NCBI RefSeq assembly: GCF_900637685.1
Contig: NZ_LR134388.1
Location: 1,809,501 to 1,873,500, forward strand
DNA length: 64,000 nucleotides
From: Legionella sainthelensi
GTDB taxonomy: Bacteria; Pseudomonadota; Gammaproteobacteria; Legionellales; Legionellaceae
Direction of reading: 5' to 3'
A program made the position numbers and the translations under genes. Below, piece by piece: positions 44,245 to 53,159 of this stretch (positions are counted from its first letter, which is position 1; each line of letters begins with the position of its first letter). The notes under the pieces were generated by a model. It was not told the DNA's origin, ran no database searches, and saw only the letters and a list, made by a program, of their open reading frames with translations.

Positions 44245-46449
44245 ATGGTTAGAGTAAAGGATACTATTCCATTATGTGCCGATGGTAGCATTGATGTAGG
44301 TTTATGGCTTCATCAGTTAGGTGCAAAAGGCTATTTGGATAGTCTTGAGCTCATTCGTGCTGCATGTACATTAAGTCAATTAGCCGGACAAGAACATGCA
44401 ACAGAAACGGGCCAATCTTGTTTGCAACAAGGCCTCTCTATGGCTGATCTGCTTGCAGATCTTGAGGTGGATCAAGAGACACTTGCGGCGGCCATTATTT
44501 TTGAAAACGTACACTATGCGGATTTATCAGTTGATGATGTTGCTGAGCAATTAGGACCTAATATTGCAAAGTTGGTAAAAGGCATAGAACGTATGAGTGC
44601 TATGCACAGTTTCCAAGCTTTGAACAAATATCCACAAAATAAACAACAAATTGATAACATCCGTAAAATGTTATTAGCAATGGTTGATGATGTTCGAGCG
44701 GTGTTGATTAAACTTGCTGAGCGTTTATGTGTATTGAGAACAGCCTCGCATTTATCTGAAGAATTACGTAAACAATTAGCTACTGAGGCAATGGAAATCT
44801 ATGCTCCTTTGGCCAATCGGCTTGGAATAGGAGCAATTAAATGGGAAATGGAGGATCTTGCGTTTCGTTATTTACATCCGGACGATTATAAGGCGATTGC
44901 AAAAGGTCTGAAAGCAAAACGGCTGGAACGAGATAGCTTTGTTGATGCTATTGTTGCTCAGTTGAATGAACAGATCAAAGCAAGTGGAATAGATCATTTT
45001 GCAGTTTATGGTCGCTCGAAACATATTCATAGCATTTACAAAAAAATGACACGCAAGAATGTATCTCTAGATGAAATTTATGATGCTACAGCGGTACGTG
45101 TGCTTGTTGACACCAAACCTCAATGTTATGAAGTATTAGGTATGGTGCATACACTTTGGAAGCAAATTTCTGCAGAGTTTGATGATTACATCACTAATCC
45201 TAAACCTAATGGGTATCAATCATTACATACAGCGGTTCAGGGGCCAGAAGGCAGAGTTTTCGAAGTCCAAATCAGAACGTTCCTTATGCATGATTTAGCA
45301 GAAATGGGTGTAGCTGCGCACTGGAAATATAAAGAGGGTGGCGGTAAGCCCAAAGAAAGTCATGAACGTAAAATTGAATGGCTGCGCGATGTATTGGCTT
45401 GGCATCGTGAAATGGCAAGTAATAAAGGGGTTCCTGAAAGCAGTACTACTGAATTTCTTGAGGATAGGGTGTACGTTTTTACCCCTGACGGAGATGTTCT
45501 TGATTTACCTCATGGTGTTACTCCTTTGGACTTCGCTTATCATGTGCACAGTGATTTAGGACATCGATGTCGTGGTGCACGAATCAATGGTCATATAGTA
45601 CCCTTAACATATCAATTGAAAACAGGTGATCGAGTAGAGGTGTTAACTGGAAAACAAATTAAACCCTCCCGTGATTGGATTAATCCCCACTTAAATTATT
45701 TAAAAACCTCTAGAGCAAAAGCCAAAGTGTTACATTGGTTTAAAATGCAAGATTACGACCGGAATGTTCAAGAGGGACGTGAGCTATTAGATAAAGAGTT
45801 AAAATCTTTAGGAATAAAATCGGATAAATTAAATGAAGTTGTTCCGATGTTGCATTTCAAAAAACTGGATGATCTTTACGCAAACTTAGGTCGTGGCGAT
45901 ATTAAAATAGGGCAAATTATTAGCAAAATTACGCCTCCTACGCCATCTGAACTTAATTTAGAGCGATTTGTCAAACCACACTCAAAACCCGAAGTCACTG
46001 GAAGCGATTTACGCATTGAGGGTGTAGGTAATTTGTTAACCTTTATGGCACGATGCTGCCAACCTGTTCCAGGCGATGCGGTAGTGGGATATATTACTAT
46101 AGGACGGGGGGTATCAGTGCATCGACAAGATTGTCCTAATATTATTCATGCCAGCGAGCGACAAAAACAGCGTTTCTTACAAGTAAGTTGGGGAAGTGCT
46201 ACTCGTGAGAATTATGTAGTGGATATTCTTATTAAAGCTTTTGATCGTTCTGAATTGCTTAAAGACATTACTTCCTTATTAGCAAATGAAAAAGCTCACG
46301 TTTATGCATTGCAGACTCAAAGCAATAAACAAGAAAACATGGCTTATATCACTCTCACTGTTGATGTAGATGGTCTAAGTAGTTTATCTCGGTTATTAAC
46401 AAAACTTGAACAAATACCTAATATTTTGGAAGCACGAAGACAATTATAA
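44245..46449 (+). CDS. relA: GTP pyrophosphokinase (ppGpp synthetase)
   Basis: RelA makes (p)ppGpp on starved ribosomes, and in Legionella this alarmone triggers the transmissive phase. The N-terminal hydrolase-like domain is degenerate: FENVHYADL replaces the catalytic HD motif, as in monofunctional RelA. The synthetase domain (DATAVRVLVDTKPQCYEVLGMVHTLWK; NPKPNGYQSLHTAV) lies at about 245-350, the TGS domain near 405-465 (VYVFTPDGDVLDLP), and the C-terminal zinc-finger (ARCCQPVPGD) and ACT domains follow. Length 734 is normal. Confidence 0.97.
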   Translation: MVRVKDTIPLCADGSIDVGLWLHQLGAKGYLDSLELIRAACTLSQLAGQEHATETGQSCLQQGLSMADLLADLEVDQETLAAAIIFENVHYADLSVDDVAEQLGPNIAKLVKGIERMSAMHSFQALNKYPQNKQQIDNIRKMLLAMVDDVRAVLIKLAERLCVLRTASHLSEELRKQLATEAMEIYAPLANRLGIGAIKWEMEDLAFRYLHPDDYKAIAKGLKAKRLERDSFVDAIVAQLNEQIKASGIDHFAVYGRSKHIHSIYKKMTRKNVSLDEIYDATAVRVLVDTKPQCYEVLGMVHTLWKQISAEFDDYITNPKPNGYQSLHTAVQGPEGRVFEVQIRTFLMHDLAEMGVAAHWKYKEGGGKPKESHERKIEWLRDVLAWHREMASNKGVPESSTTEFLEDRVYVFTPDGDVLDLPHGVTPLDFAYHVHSDLGHRCRGARINGHIVPLTYQLKTGDRVEVLTGKQIKPSRDWINPHLNYLKTSRAKAKVLHWFKMQDYDRNVQEGRELLDKELKSLGIKSDKLNEVVPMLHFKKLDDLYANLGRGDIKIGQIISKITPPTPSELNLERFVKPHSKPEVTGSDLRIEGVGNLLTFMARCCQPVPGDAVVGYITIGRGVSVHRQDCPNIIHASERQKQRFLQVSWGSATRENYVVDILIKAFDRSELLKDITSLLANEKAHVYALQTQSNKQENMAYITLTVDVDGLSSLSRLLTKLEQIPNILEARRQL

Positions 46450-46496
46450 AATAGAAATTAAAGAGGGAGCGCAATATATTGCTTTCACTTTATTGT

Positions 46497-46514
46497 GTTG
46501 GGTTAGGGCCCAAC
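46497..46514. terminator. Possible bidirectional terminator hairpin between relA and yceI
   Basis: GTTGGG and CCCAAC (six base pairs) flank a TTAGGG loop between convergent relA and yceI. No clear T-run follows on either strand, so termination is only a guess from position. Confidence 0.35.
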
Positions 46515-46566
46515 TTGCAATTAATATGATGCAATAATAGTGCGCTGAGAATGACCACATACCATT

Positions 46567-47148
46567 TTATTTTTTAACACCGACTACTTTAAAGTTGACT
46601 GTTACTTCATCTTTGATTTCATTGGTTTTTGACCAGTCTCCTTGGCCAACACCAAATTGAGTTCTTTTAATGACCGTATTTCCTGTAACAATTCCCTTAT
46701 TTGGGTCGGATTGATCCCCTGTGAAATTTAAAGTTACTGGCTCAGTTTTATCACGGATAGTAAGCGTACCTACGGCCTTATATGTATTATCTCCAGTTTT
46801 TTCGATTTGACTTGATTTAAATTCAGCTTTCGGAAAAACTTTGGGATTAAACCAATCTGGAGTCAGCAAAGTACTCTTTAGTTCAGAATAAGAAGCACTT
46901 ATTGAGTTAATATCAACAATAATGTCTATACTGCTGTGTTTTAAGTCGTTAGGATCGACTAAAATAGTACCACTAAAGGTTTTAAATTGACCTGTTACTG
47001 GCGCTCCGTTTTGAGTAGCCGTGAAGGTTAATTGACTTTCATCAGGGACGATTTCCCATTGAGGTACCGTTGCATTCGCTGCAATTGGTAAGAACCAAGC
47101 TAATCCTGCAGACAGAAAAGACTTCGCTATAGTAGTTTTAATGCTCAT
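46567..47148 (-). CDS. YceI-family periplasmic protein
   Basis: YceI proteins are periplasmic lipocalin-like beta barrels that bind isoprenoid lipids. The 193-residue product has a Sec signal peptide (cleavage near AANA, residue 26). It then shows WEIVPDESQLTFTATQNGAPVTGQFKTF-type strands, FPKAEFKSSQIEK and GTLTIRDKTEPVTLNF, the family pattern. AAGGAAA lies ten bases before the ATG. It is divergent from the MNIO gene bufB, with 156 bases between them. A functional link to the bufferin locus is possible but unproven. Confidence 0.92.
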   Translation of the reverse strand: MSIKTTIAKSFLSAGLAWFLPIAANATVPQWEIVPDESQLTFTATQNGAPVTGQFKTFSGTILVDPNDLKHSSIDIIVDINSISASYSELKSTLLTPDWFNPKVFPKAEFKSSQIEKTGDNTYKAVGTLTIRDKTEPVTLNFTGDQSDPNKGIVTGNTVIKRTQFGVGQGDWSKTNEIKDEVTVNFKVVGVKK

Positions 47149-47304
47149 GATACTATTTCCTTTTTAATCATGTTATTTGTTTGGATGTTGTAAATATATT
47201 TGTATAAGTGATTAGCTTATAACTCTTTGTTTAAAATATAAATTATAGTAATGGAAATATAGAACGGTTATCCTAATTAATCAAGAAACTCAATTTTAAA
47301 AATA

Positions 47305-48144
47305 ATGCGCATACGTGGTGATCAAATAGGTATTGGTTTAAGAGAGCCTCACTATCATCAGGTTCTTAAGGAAAAACCTAAAATAGACTGGTTTGAGGTT
47401 CATACAGAAAACTTTATGATTGATGGTGGGCCACTGCATGATATTCTATTCTCCATTCGTGAGCTCTACCCCATAAGTTTTCATGGAGTTGGTTTGTCTC
47501 TGGGATCTGCGCAGAGTGTCTGCAAGAATCATTTAAAGAGAATTAAAAAACTAATCAATCAATTTGAGCCTGTTTTGGTTTCGGATCATTTAACATGGAG
47601 TAATACTGGACGATTTTATCTTCCTGATTTACTACCTGTTCCTTATAATGAAGAAAACTTAATGGCTGTTGTTAACAATATTGACGCAGCTCAAAACTAT
47701 TTACAAAGAACTTTGTTAATTGAAAACCCTTCCTCTTACTTTGAGTACCAAACCTCGTGCTATTCAGAGGCTGAGTTTTTAGCTGAATTAGCGAAACGTA
47801 CAGGTGTGCACATTTTATTGGATGTAAATAACCTTTATGTTTCTTGTTTTAATCATAATTGGGAACCTTATGAATACATTCAATCTCTTCCAAAAAAGGC
47901 GATAAAAGAAATTCATGTGGCAGGGCATTCAGTATATATACAGGATAGTAATCATGTGCTTTTAGATACACATGATAATTATGTTTGCCAAGAGGTCTGG
48001 GATTTATATCGTTATGTTATAAGTAATATTGGTGTGGTTCCGACTTTGATGGAATGGGATAGGGAGATACCCGCTTTGGAGATTTTATTGAATGAAGCAA
48101 AAAAGTCAGCCAATTATGTCAACGATGAAACAAATACAGAATGA
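47305..48144 (+). CDS. bufB: DUF692 multinuclear non-heme iron enzyme (MNIO), BufB-like
   Basis: MNIO enzymes (with MbnB as prototype) modify cysteines of precursor peptides. In bufferins they form thiooxazoles that bind copper. The TIM-barrel ligands are visible in order: FEVHTENF, SFHGVGLSLGS, VLVSDHLTW, LLIENPSSY, ILLDVNNLYVS, IKEIHVAGHS, LLDTHDNYV and TLMEWDREIP. These supply the His, Asp and Glu residues of the iron centre. It overlaps its partner bufC. Unlike usual cassettes no precursor gene stands directly upstream. The DUF2282 precursor is 2 kb away on the other strand. Confidence 0.92.
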   Translation: MRIRGDQIGIGLREPHYHQVLKEKPKIDWFEVHTENFMIDGGPLHDILFSIRELYPISFHGVGLSLGSAQSVCKNHLKRIKKLINQFEPVLVSDHLTWSNTGRFYLPDLLPVPYNEENLMAVVNNIDAAQNYLQRTLLIENPSSYFEYQTSCYSEAEFLAELAKRTGVHILLDVNNLYVSCFNHNWEPYEYIQSLPKKAIKEIHVAGHSVYIQDSNHVLLDTHDNYVCQEVWDLYRYVISNIGVVPTLMEWDREIPALEILLNEAKKSANYVNDETNTE

Positions 48145-48901
48145 TTTTGCAAAAGCAATATTCAATCCAAATGAGATTGAATTTATGAAAAACATTCGTG
48201 AGAGTACAATAGCTCCTGAGTTTCGATTCAACATATACAGAAATAATATTCTTCAAAATCTATCTCGTGCTTTAGAAATAACCTTTCCTGCTGTTTGGAA
48301 ATTAGTTGGGAAAGAATGTGCAAATAATTTAGCGGCTATTTTTTGTCGAGAAGAAAAAAACCTACCTTTAACTAACTGTCTGGATGATTGGGGAGCAAAT
48401 TTTCCTCATTTTTTACAAAGCGTTGAGCCAATTAAGCATCTTGTTTATTTGCCTGATATAGCAAAATTGGACTGGTTGAAGCATATGAGTTATCGTGCGC
48501 CACACTTTAAACGCATTAACTGTTTAAAATGGTCAAAAGAGTTGGAATTTGCAGAAAAAATGTACTTGATTTTTAATCCCTCCGTGTACTTATTTTCATC
48601 ACCTTATTCATTAAAAGAAATTGTGGAATTGATTGAGAGGCCGGATGAAAAACAAAAGATCAACTTACAGTCAGTCGAGTGCTATATAATTATTTCGAGA
48701 CAATATCATCGTGTGATTATTCACTGGATCTCTCAAGACATGTTTCGATTTTTTATGTCCCTCCAAAATTGTCTTTCATTAATTCATGCTTATGAAGCTG
48801 TTTGCGAAACAAATCCAGATTTTAATTTACATACAGCGTTGCAATTTATTCGAGAAAATCACTTGCTGTGGAAAATTAAGTGTACTTCTAACACCTATTA
48901 A
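48092..48901 (+). CDS. bufC: DUF2063 protein, BufC-like partner of the MNIO
   Basis: The N-terminal DUF2063 domain (FRFNIYRNNILQNLSRALEITFPAVWKLVG) is the conserved part that presents precursor peptides to the MNIO enzyme in MbnC/BufC-like systems. The C-terminal half is variable and probably binds the bufferin. The ATG at 48092 overlaps bufB by 53 bases and has GGAG about ten bases upstream. ATG 48116 is an alternative without a good ribosome site. Product up to 269 residues. It ends only four bases from the end of the convergent cyclase gene. Confidence 0.9.
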   Translation: MKQKSQPIMSTMKQIQNDFAKAIFNPNEIEFMKNIRESTIAPEFRFNIYRNNILQNLSRALEITFPAVWKLVGKECANNLAAIFCREEKNLPLTNCLDDWGANFPHFLQSVEPIKHLVYLPDIAKLDWLKHMSYRAPHFKRINCLKWSKELEFAEKMYLIFNPSVYLFSSPYSLKEIVELIERPDEKQKINLQSVECYIIISRQYHRVIIHWISQDMFRFFMSLQNCLSLIHAYEAVCETNPDFNLHTALQFIRENHLLWKIKCTSNTY

Positions 48902-48905
48902 ATGC

Positions 48906-50219
48906 CTACTTTCCAAGAACCACTAAGTCCATAGGTTGATTCACCCCAGCTACAATTCTTGCTTTAAGTTCAACGATGTCTTCTCCTTTTTTATAGCCTT
49001 GCTTTAAAGCCTCTATTAAAGAAAATGCCGTGGTTAATCCTTTTGAATGTTCTATTTTATTATGTTTTTCCAATTTTGCGGCCAAATTTGCTGTTTCTCC
49101 AATTACAGTATATTCAAGCCTATCAGCGTTTCCTATAACCCCAAAAACAATTTCACCTATTGCAAGCCCTATACCAACATCAATAAGAATTTCTTTTTCA
49201 TTTTGTCTTTTTTCATTCCAGGAAGACAACACAGAGAGTATCTCATCTGCTGCCTTTAGCGCATCTGCTGCATAAGTATGAGAAGGGGTGACTGCACCAA
49301 AGCTTGCCATAATTCCATCGCCCATAAATTTATCAATACTTCCATTATGTTTTTGGATAATGGGCACAAGAATACGCTGATATTCTCCGAGCAACTTAAT
49401 TAAACTGCTGGGTGATAGGGTATTTGATGCTTTAGTAAAACCTCGCATGTCCGTAAACATTATCGCAGCTTGCCGGATTTCGCCGTAACCGGCTTGCAAT
49501 AAAGAATCAGAGCAGGTTATTTTTTTGACAACGCCCGTATCAAAAAAACGTGCTAAATCTTTTGCTGCACTAGTTTGCTCTACTGCCTGGAATAATGTTT
49601 TTTTAGCACGATCGAGCACTAAAAATAGGATAATAGTAACTAACAGAATGGATAAAAGTATGTCAAAGACAGACCCTAAATAGACACTTCGTGTAGAGGC
49701 ATAGGTAACATAATCCCAAGTAATCACGTTCATCCCTGTGCTCGCTAAAGTTTGCCAAACAATAACGCTCCAGCCAATCACTGCGGTTAAACCAGACAGT
49801 AGTACCCATTCTGGCTCAAAGCGTAGAGCACGTAGAGCAATTAAAATGTAAACATAATTAATATGGGTATTTTTTAAATTAATTGTTGGGGAGGTTTGAT
49901 ATTGTAAATAATAGGTCCAGATAACAAATAGCAATAATAACATTTCTATGATTATTGATAATCCAAGCACTAAATGTGTTAATTGATCTGTGTAGGCAAA
50001 CCATAATCTGGTTACTATTAAAATAGCAAATAGTGATAAACCTAATGAAGCGGAATGTACGGGCGCATTTGGGGTATATCCTACAGGAGTGAAGCAGTTA
50101 ATAATCACCAACAGTACTACTACACCCAACTGTACTCCTCCTACCAGTAACTCGCTTTGATACTGTTGTGCTTGTATCTCATTTTTAACACGGGCCGGTA
50201 ACTGATCATATTTAAGCAC
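48906..50219 (-). CDS. Membrane-anchored class III adenylate/guanylate cyclase
   Basis: About six membrane helices fill the first 200 residues and a class III catalytic domain the rest. From the GTG start, metal-binding Asp257 is in MFTDMRGF and Asp301 in FMGDGIMASFG. Lys297 and Thr371 at the purine-selecting positions suggest ATP as substrate. Transition-state Asn378 is kept, while the usual Arg is Lys382 (NLAAK). The GTG at 50219 is preferred to the frame start at 50282 because GGAGG lies at the right distance, inside the 3' end of bufA, with an eight-base overlap. It is thus coupled to the bufferin precursor. Confidence 0.88.
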   Translation of the reverse strand: MLKYDQLPARVKNEIQAQQYQSELLVGGVQLGVVVLLVIINCFTPVGYTPNAPVHSASLGLSLFAILIVTRLWFAYTDQLTHLVLGLSIIIEMLLLLFVIWTYYLQYQTSPTINLKNTHINYVYILIALRALRFEPEWVLLSGLTAVIGWSVIVWQTLASTGMNVITWDYVTYASTRSVYLGSVFDILLSILLVTIILFLVLDRAKKTLFQAVEQTSAAKDLARFFDTGVVKKITCSDSLLQAGYGEIRQAAIMFTDMRGFTKASNTLSPSSLIKLLGEYQRILVPIIQKHNGSIDKFMGDGIMASFGAVTPSHTYAADALKAADEILSVLSSWNEKRQNEKEILIDVGIGLAIGEIVFGVIGNADRLEYTVIGETANLAAKLEKHNKIEHSKGLTTAFSLIEALKQGYKKGEDIVELKARIVAGVNQPMDLVVLGK

Positions 50220-50484
50220 TTTTACCTCCAAGGATTCGCTCACACAACCCTTTAGGCAACATGATAAATTCTTCTGGGTCATTATTTTTTATTGCTTGTG
50301 ATGCGCAAGAATGTTTCGAGGTTGCACAATCATTTTTACCTGCACGTACTATTTCATAGCATCTTTCAAGTTCTACATGCCCATGTTCTGCAGAAAACCA
50401 GTCAGTATTTGTGTAGATAGAAAGAAGTGAAGCGCTCACAGCTGCTGTAATCACAGCAGTATTTTGTAGCTTACGCTTATTCAT
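50212..50484 (-). CDS. bufA: DUF2282 bufferin precursor (BufA1-like metallophore)
   Basis: The 90-residue protein has a short N-terminal signal-like segment and a mature part with four cysteines, at 42, 53, 60 and 81. The pattern CYEIVRAGKNDCATSKHSC ... DP ... PKGLCERILGG is diagnostic of DUF2282 bufferins. MNIO enzymes modify their cysteines, and the products sequester copper in the periplasm. GGAG precedes the ATG at 50484. The modifying enzymes are bufB/bufC on the opposite strand beyond the cyclase gene. No DoxX-type bufD is present. Confidence 0.9.
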   Translation of the reverse strand: MNKRKLQNTAVITAAVSASLLSIYTNTDWFSAEHGHVELERCYEIVRAGKNDCATSKHSCASQAIKNNDPEEFIMLPKGLCERILGGKSA

Positions 50485-50525
50485 GGATTTTCACTCCATT
50501 GATGTTGATGTACCTAATAATTTTA

Positions 50526-50565
50526 ATTCTAAATGGCGTTATTTTGTAAATCAAATTTGATTAAC
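50526..50565 (-). promoter_or_regulatory. bufA promoter with overlapping palindromic operator
   Basis: On the minus strand TTGATT (50554-50549) and TAGAAT (50531-50526) form -35 and -10 boxes with an exact 17-base spacer, about 42 bases before the bufA ATG. The -35 box is the half of a 14-base perfect palindrome AATCAAATTTGATT (50549-50562). With one mismatched pair the palindrome extends to 20 bases (50546-50565). A repressor bound here would block the promoter. A second inverted repeat (GTACTT / AAGTAC) lies at 50568-50584. Confidence 0.65.
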
Positions 50566-50654
50566 TTGTACTTCAGAAAAGTACTGTTCTTAATCCTTAG
50601 GCTTTTTTTGCAGCAAGAGAAGGCTCTATCATTTTGTTTCTCAAAGCACGTGGT

Positions 50655-53159
50655 TTACCTTGGTCGGATAATTTTATCCTCCTGTTTAGGCATTTCTTTG
50701 CCCTGAGCTTCCTTCAGTCGTTCCTTAAACGCTAGCTCCAATCTTAATGCAGCTATATCCTTTTCTGTCTGTAATATCAGTTCATGTCTTATTATTTTTC
50801 TTTGGAAATCAGGGGTATCTTTGAACGCTTCAAGAATTGCTTGTTTGGGAAAAGTACCATCGATAAACTTTTGTCGTAATCCATTTATCTCTGAAAGCTG
50901 ATCTGCTTTTATTCTCCCCAAGTAATAGTCAAATAATTGGTTTTCTATGGTTTGTTTTGCATGTAGAAGCTCAACCTTATTTTTTATTTTATATTCTATA
51001 ATTGTTTTAGAAATGAATTTATCGAACGCTTGACTGTTATCTGCATTAACCTTACTCGTTGGTTGTAGTGCTGCTTTTTCTTGATTAATCATCTCTTCCA
51101 ATAATAAAATTTTAATCGTATTTTTAGTGCTCTCTGGGTATATGCTTACTATTTTATCGAGCATCTCTAGCGTTATTTGTATTCCTTTACTTAGCATGGA
51201 GAAATTTTGTCGATGATGCGTTAGAAGAAATATAATAGTTTGTTCTGCCAGGGTGAGTTGGGTAGAAACGTTAAGTGGCGTAGCAATATATGGGTGTGGG
51301 TAAATTTTACTCATAATTTGGGGATGGTTGCATAAAATATTTAAAATAGCATGTACATCAGCCCCATTGTTCTCATGGAGTTTGTTGATTATAGCGTTTG
51401 TGGCTTTAGCTTCAAATTCATCAATACATGTTTGAAGCACTTGAATCATATTTTTCCTAATGGCTGGATTTTCACCTCGTCGAACCCCATTTTCTGTGAG
51501 TTCCTTAATTAATTTTCGTGCACCATCTATTACATGTTTATTATCTTTTGATAGATCATAGGTGATAAATTGGGTAACGATATTTTGAAATTCTTGTGAG
51601 AAATGCTTTGAATAAAGTATCTCTCGCCTCTCTGCAGAGGTTATTCCCGCGTTGTCACATGCGAGGTAGATTGCTCGTGCTAGCTCTTGATCTTGAGAAT
51701 GAGATTTTGCTACGGCGGCTGGTGTGACTGGTTCAGTTGGTTTTGCAACCATTGATGTAGTATGTTGCGCGTATGGTTTATTTTCTCCTTCTTTTTTGGG
51801 GCGAACGAGAGAGGATGGTTTTGTACTGTAGGCGATGATTTCCGCTTGAGTGATACCAAGCTGATTGGCCATTTGCAAATTTATAAGCGCAAGGGTATCG
51901 TCTTTTAGATTGAGCGCATTGGACGTTTGTCTACAAATTATTTCTCGTACGGTAAATCCTTGATCGTTACGAATATCAATTGATAGGCCATACTTTTGTA
52001 ACGTTTGAATACGCTCAATAGTTCTTTTCAAATCAGTATTAGAACTTATACTTGTAACAATTTCGTGCAACATGGTTGTACCGCCGTAAAGTAGATTTAC
52101 ATTTACAGGTCGGCCTTGGAAATTATATTGTATCGCCTGATCAAAGTCATTTCCCGATAAAAAACCAACTGCTTTAGATTGATATATATTGTATTGAACG
52201 TTTGCCCCAAATCCCCCAACCCCAATTGCAACCGCTTGTTTCGCAACAATTGGTTTGAGTTTCCCAACTTTTCCTTTTAAAACATCGGCATGGGTTACTG
52301 TCGCAGCCGCATGAGCATCAACCTGCTCAATTGATTTAGAGCTAATTACGTGATTCGCAATAACAGGAACATGCTCTTGATGTTGTCCCAATTGAGAAAT
52401 TAAGCTGCTTAAGTGTTGTTTTCCTATGCCATAAGCATGATCTAGACATATATCGACGACTTGAAGAGCCATTTGTCCATTAGCCGAGGTGATTCGAAGC
52501 GCATTTTTATACTGATTGATATCATAAAGCGCTACCCCGGTACCTTGCAAAAGAAAATTGGGATCGCAGTCCTGGCCTGGTTCGCACCTTTTATCAAGAT
52601 CTTGTCGATCACCTGCTAGCGGAATTGGACATGGTATTCCTTTATTCATATAACCGTATTGAAAATCGATGTGAGAAGAGTTCGTTTTTGACATATGGTG
52701 AATTAATGGTTCTTGACCAGCTTGTTTGGGGGATTGGACATACAAACTACAATTTTGTACTACACCATTAGGCCAGTAGACAGGAAATGTGGCCAGCTGA
52801 AAATGGATATTTGAGGGTAAGTTTTTTGCAAGTTTATGAACTTCGCTAATGAGGTACTTATACTCCTCTAGAGTTAGCGGCCTATCTTTAGTATAAAAAC
52901 TAAATTCATCCAGGGATACACGCGTAATTAATTCGCTGTTATCCCCCAATGCTTTATTTTCTCGTACATTTTTTGAATGTTCTATTTCTGTCGATTGCAT
53001 CAAGTTTGATATATAGCTTAACATTCTATTAGCTCGATGAGGATCATATTGCCCTGAATCTATAATAAGTGGTCGATTTCCATTTGTAATCCTATGAAGG
53101 GATAAATCAGTTTCCCCGGACGTTTTACTGGAAAAGATGACTTCTTTGATTTTTAACAT
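50655..53159 (-). CDS. Large hypothetical protein, Dot/Icm effector candidate
   Basis: I do not recognise this 834-residue protein. It lacks a signal peptide and membrane helices. Around residues 355-420 the pattern LLYGGTTMLHEIVTSI ... LQKYGLSIDIRNDQGFTVREI resembles one or two degenerate ankyrin repeats. A linker rich in Pro, Lys and Thr follows near 445-480, and a long helical region fills the C-terminal 350 residues. The end (KEAQGKEMPKQEDKIIRPR) is Glu/Lys-rich, as in Dot/Icm substrates. A CTTAATGTT on the minus strand at 53217-53209 differs by one base from the PmrA half-site CTTAATATT. Cytoplasmic or host function unknown. Confidence 0.7.
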   Translation of the reverse strand: MLKIKEVIFSSKTSGETDLSLHRITNGNRPLIIDSGQYDPHRANRMLSYISNLMQSTEIEHSKNVRENKALGDNSELITRVSLDEFSFYTKDRPLTLEEYKYLISEVHKLAKNLPSNIHFQLATFPVYWPNGVVQNCSLYVQSPKQAGQEPLIHHMSKTNSSHIDFQYGYMNKGIPCPIPLAGDRQDLDKRCEPGQDCDPNFLLQGTGVALYDINQYKNALRITSANGQMALQVVDICLDHAYGIGKQHLSSLISQLGQHQEHVPVIANHVISSKSIEQVDAHAAATVTHADVLKGKVGKLKPIVAKQAVAIGVGGFGANVQYNIYQSKAVGFLSGNDFDQAIQYNFQGRPVNVNLLYGGTTMLHEIVTSISSNTDLKRTIERIQTLQKYGLSIDIRNDQGFTVREIICRQTSNALNLKDDTLALINLQMANQLGITQAEIIAYSTKPSSLVRPKKEGENKPYAQHTTSMVAKPTEPVTPAAVAKSHSQDQELARAIYLACDNAGITSAERREILYSKHFSQEFQNIVTQFITYDLSKDNKHVIDGARKLIKELTENGVRRGENPAIRKNMIQVLQTCIDEFEAKATNAIINKLHENNGADVHAILNILCNHPQIMSKIYPHPYIATPLNVSTQLTLAEQTIIFLLTHHRQNFSMLSKGIQITLEMLDKIVSIYPESTKNTIKILLLEEMINQEKAALQPTSKVNADNSQAFDKFISKTIIEYKIKNKVELLHAKQTIENQLFDYYLGRIKADQLSEINGLRQKFIDGTFPKQAILEAFKDTPDFQRKIIRHELILQTEKDIAALRLELAFKERLKEAQGKEMPKQEDKIIRPR

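Noticed and set aside
46450..46566. GCAATATATTGC palindrome after relA as a terminator
   Set aside because: It is a weak AT-rich stem without a proper T-run, and the GTTGGG hairpin nearby is the better candidate.
48906..50219. Cyclase inactivated by Arg to Lys at the NxxxR motif
   Set aside because: NLAAKLE occurs in other bacterial class III cyclases as far as I recall, and both metal-binding aspartates are intact, so loss of activity is not supported.
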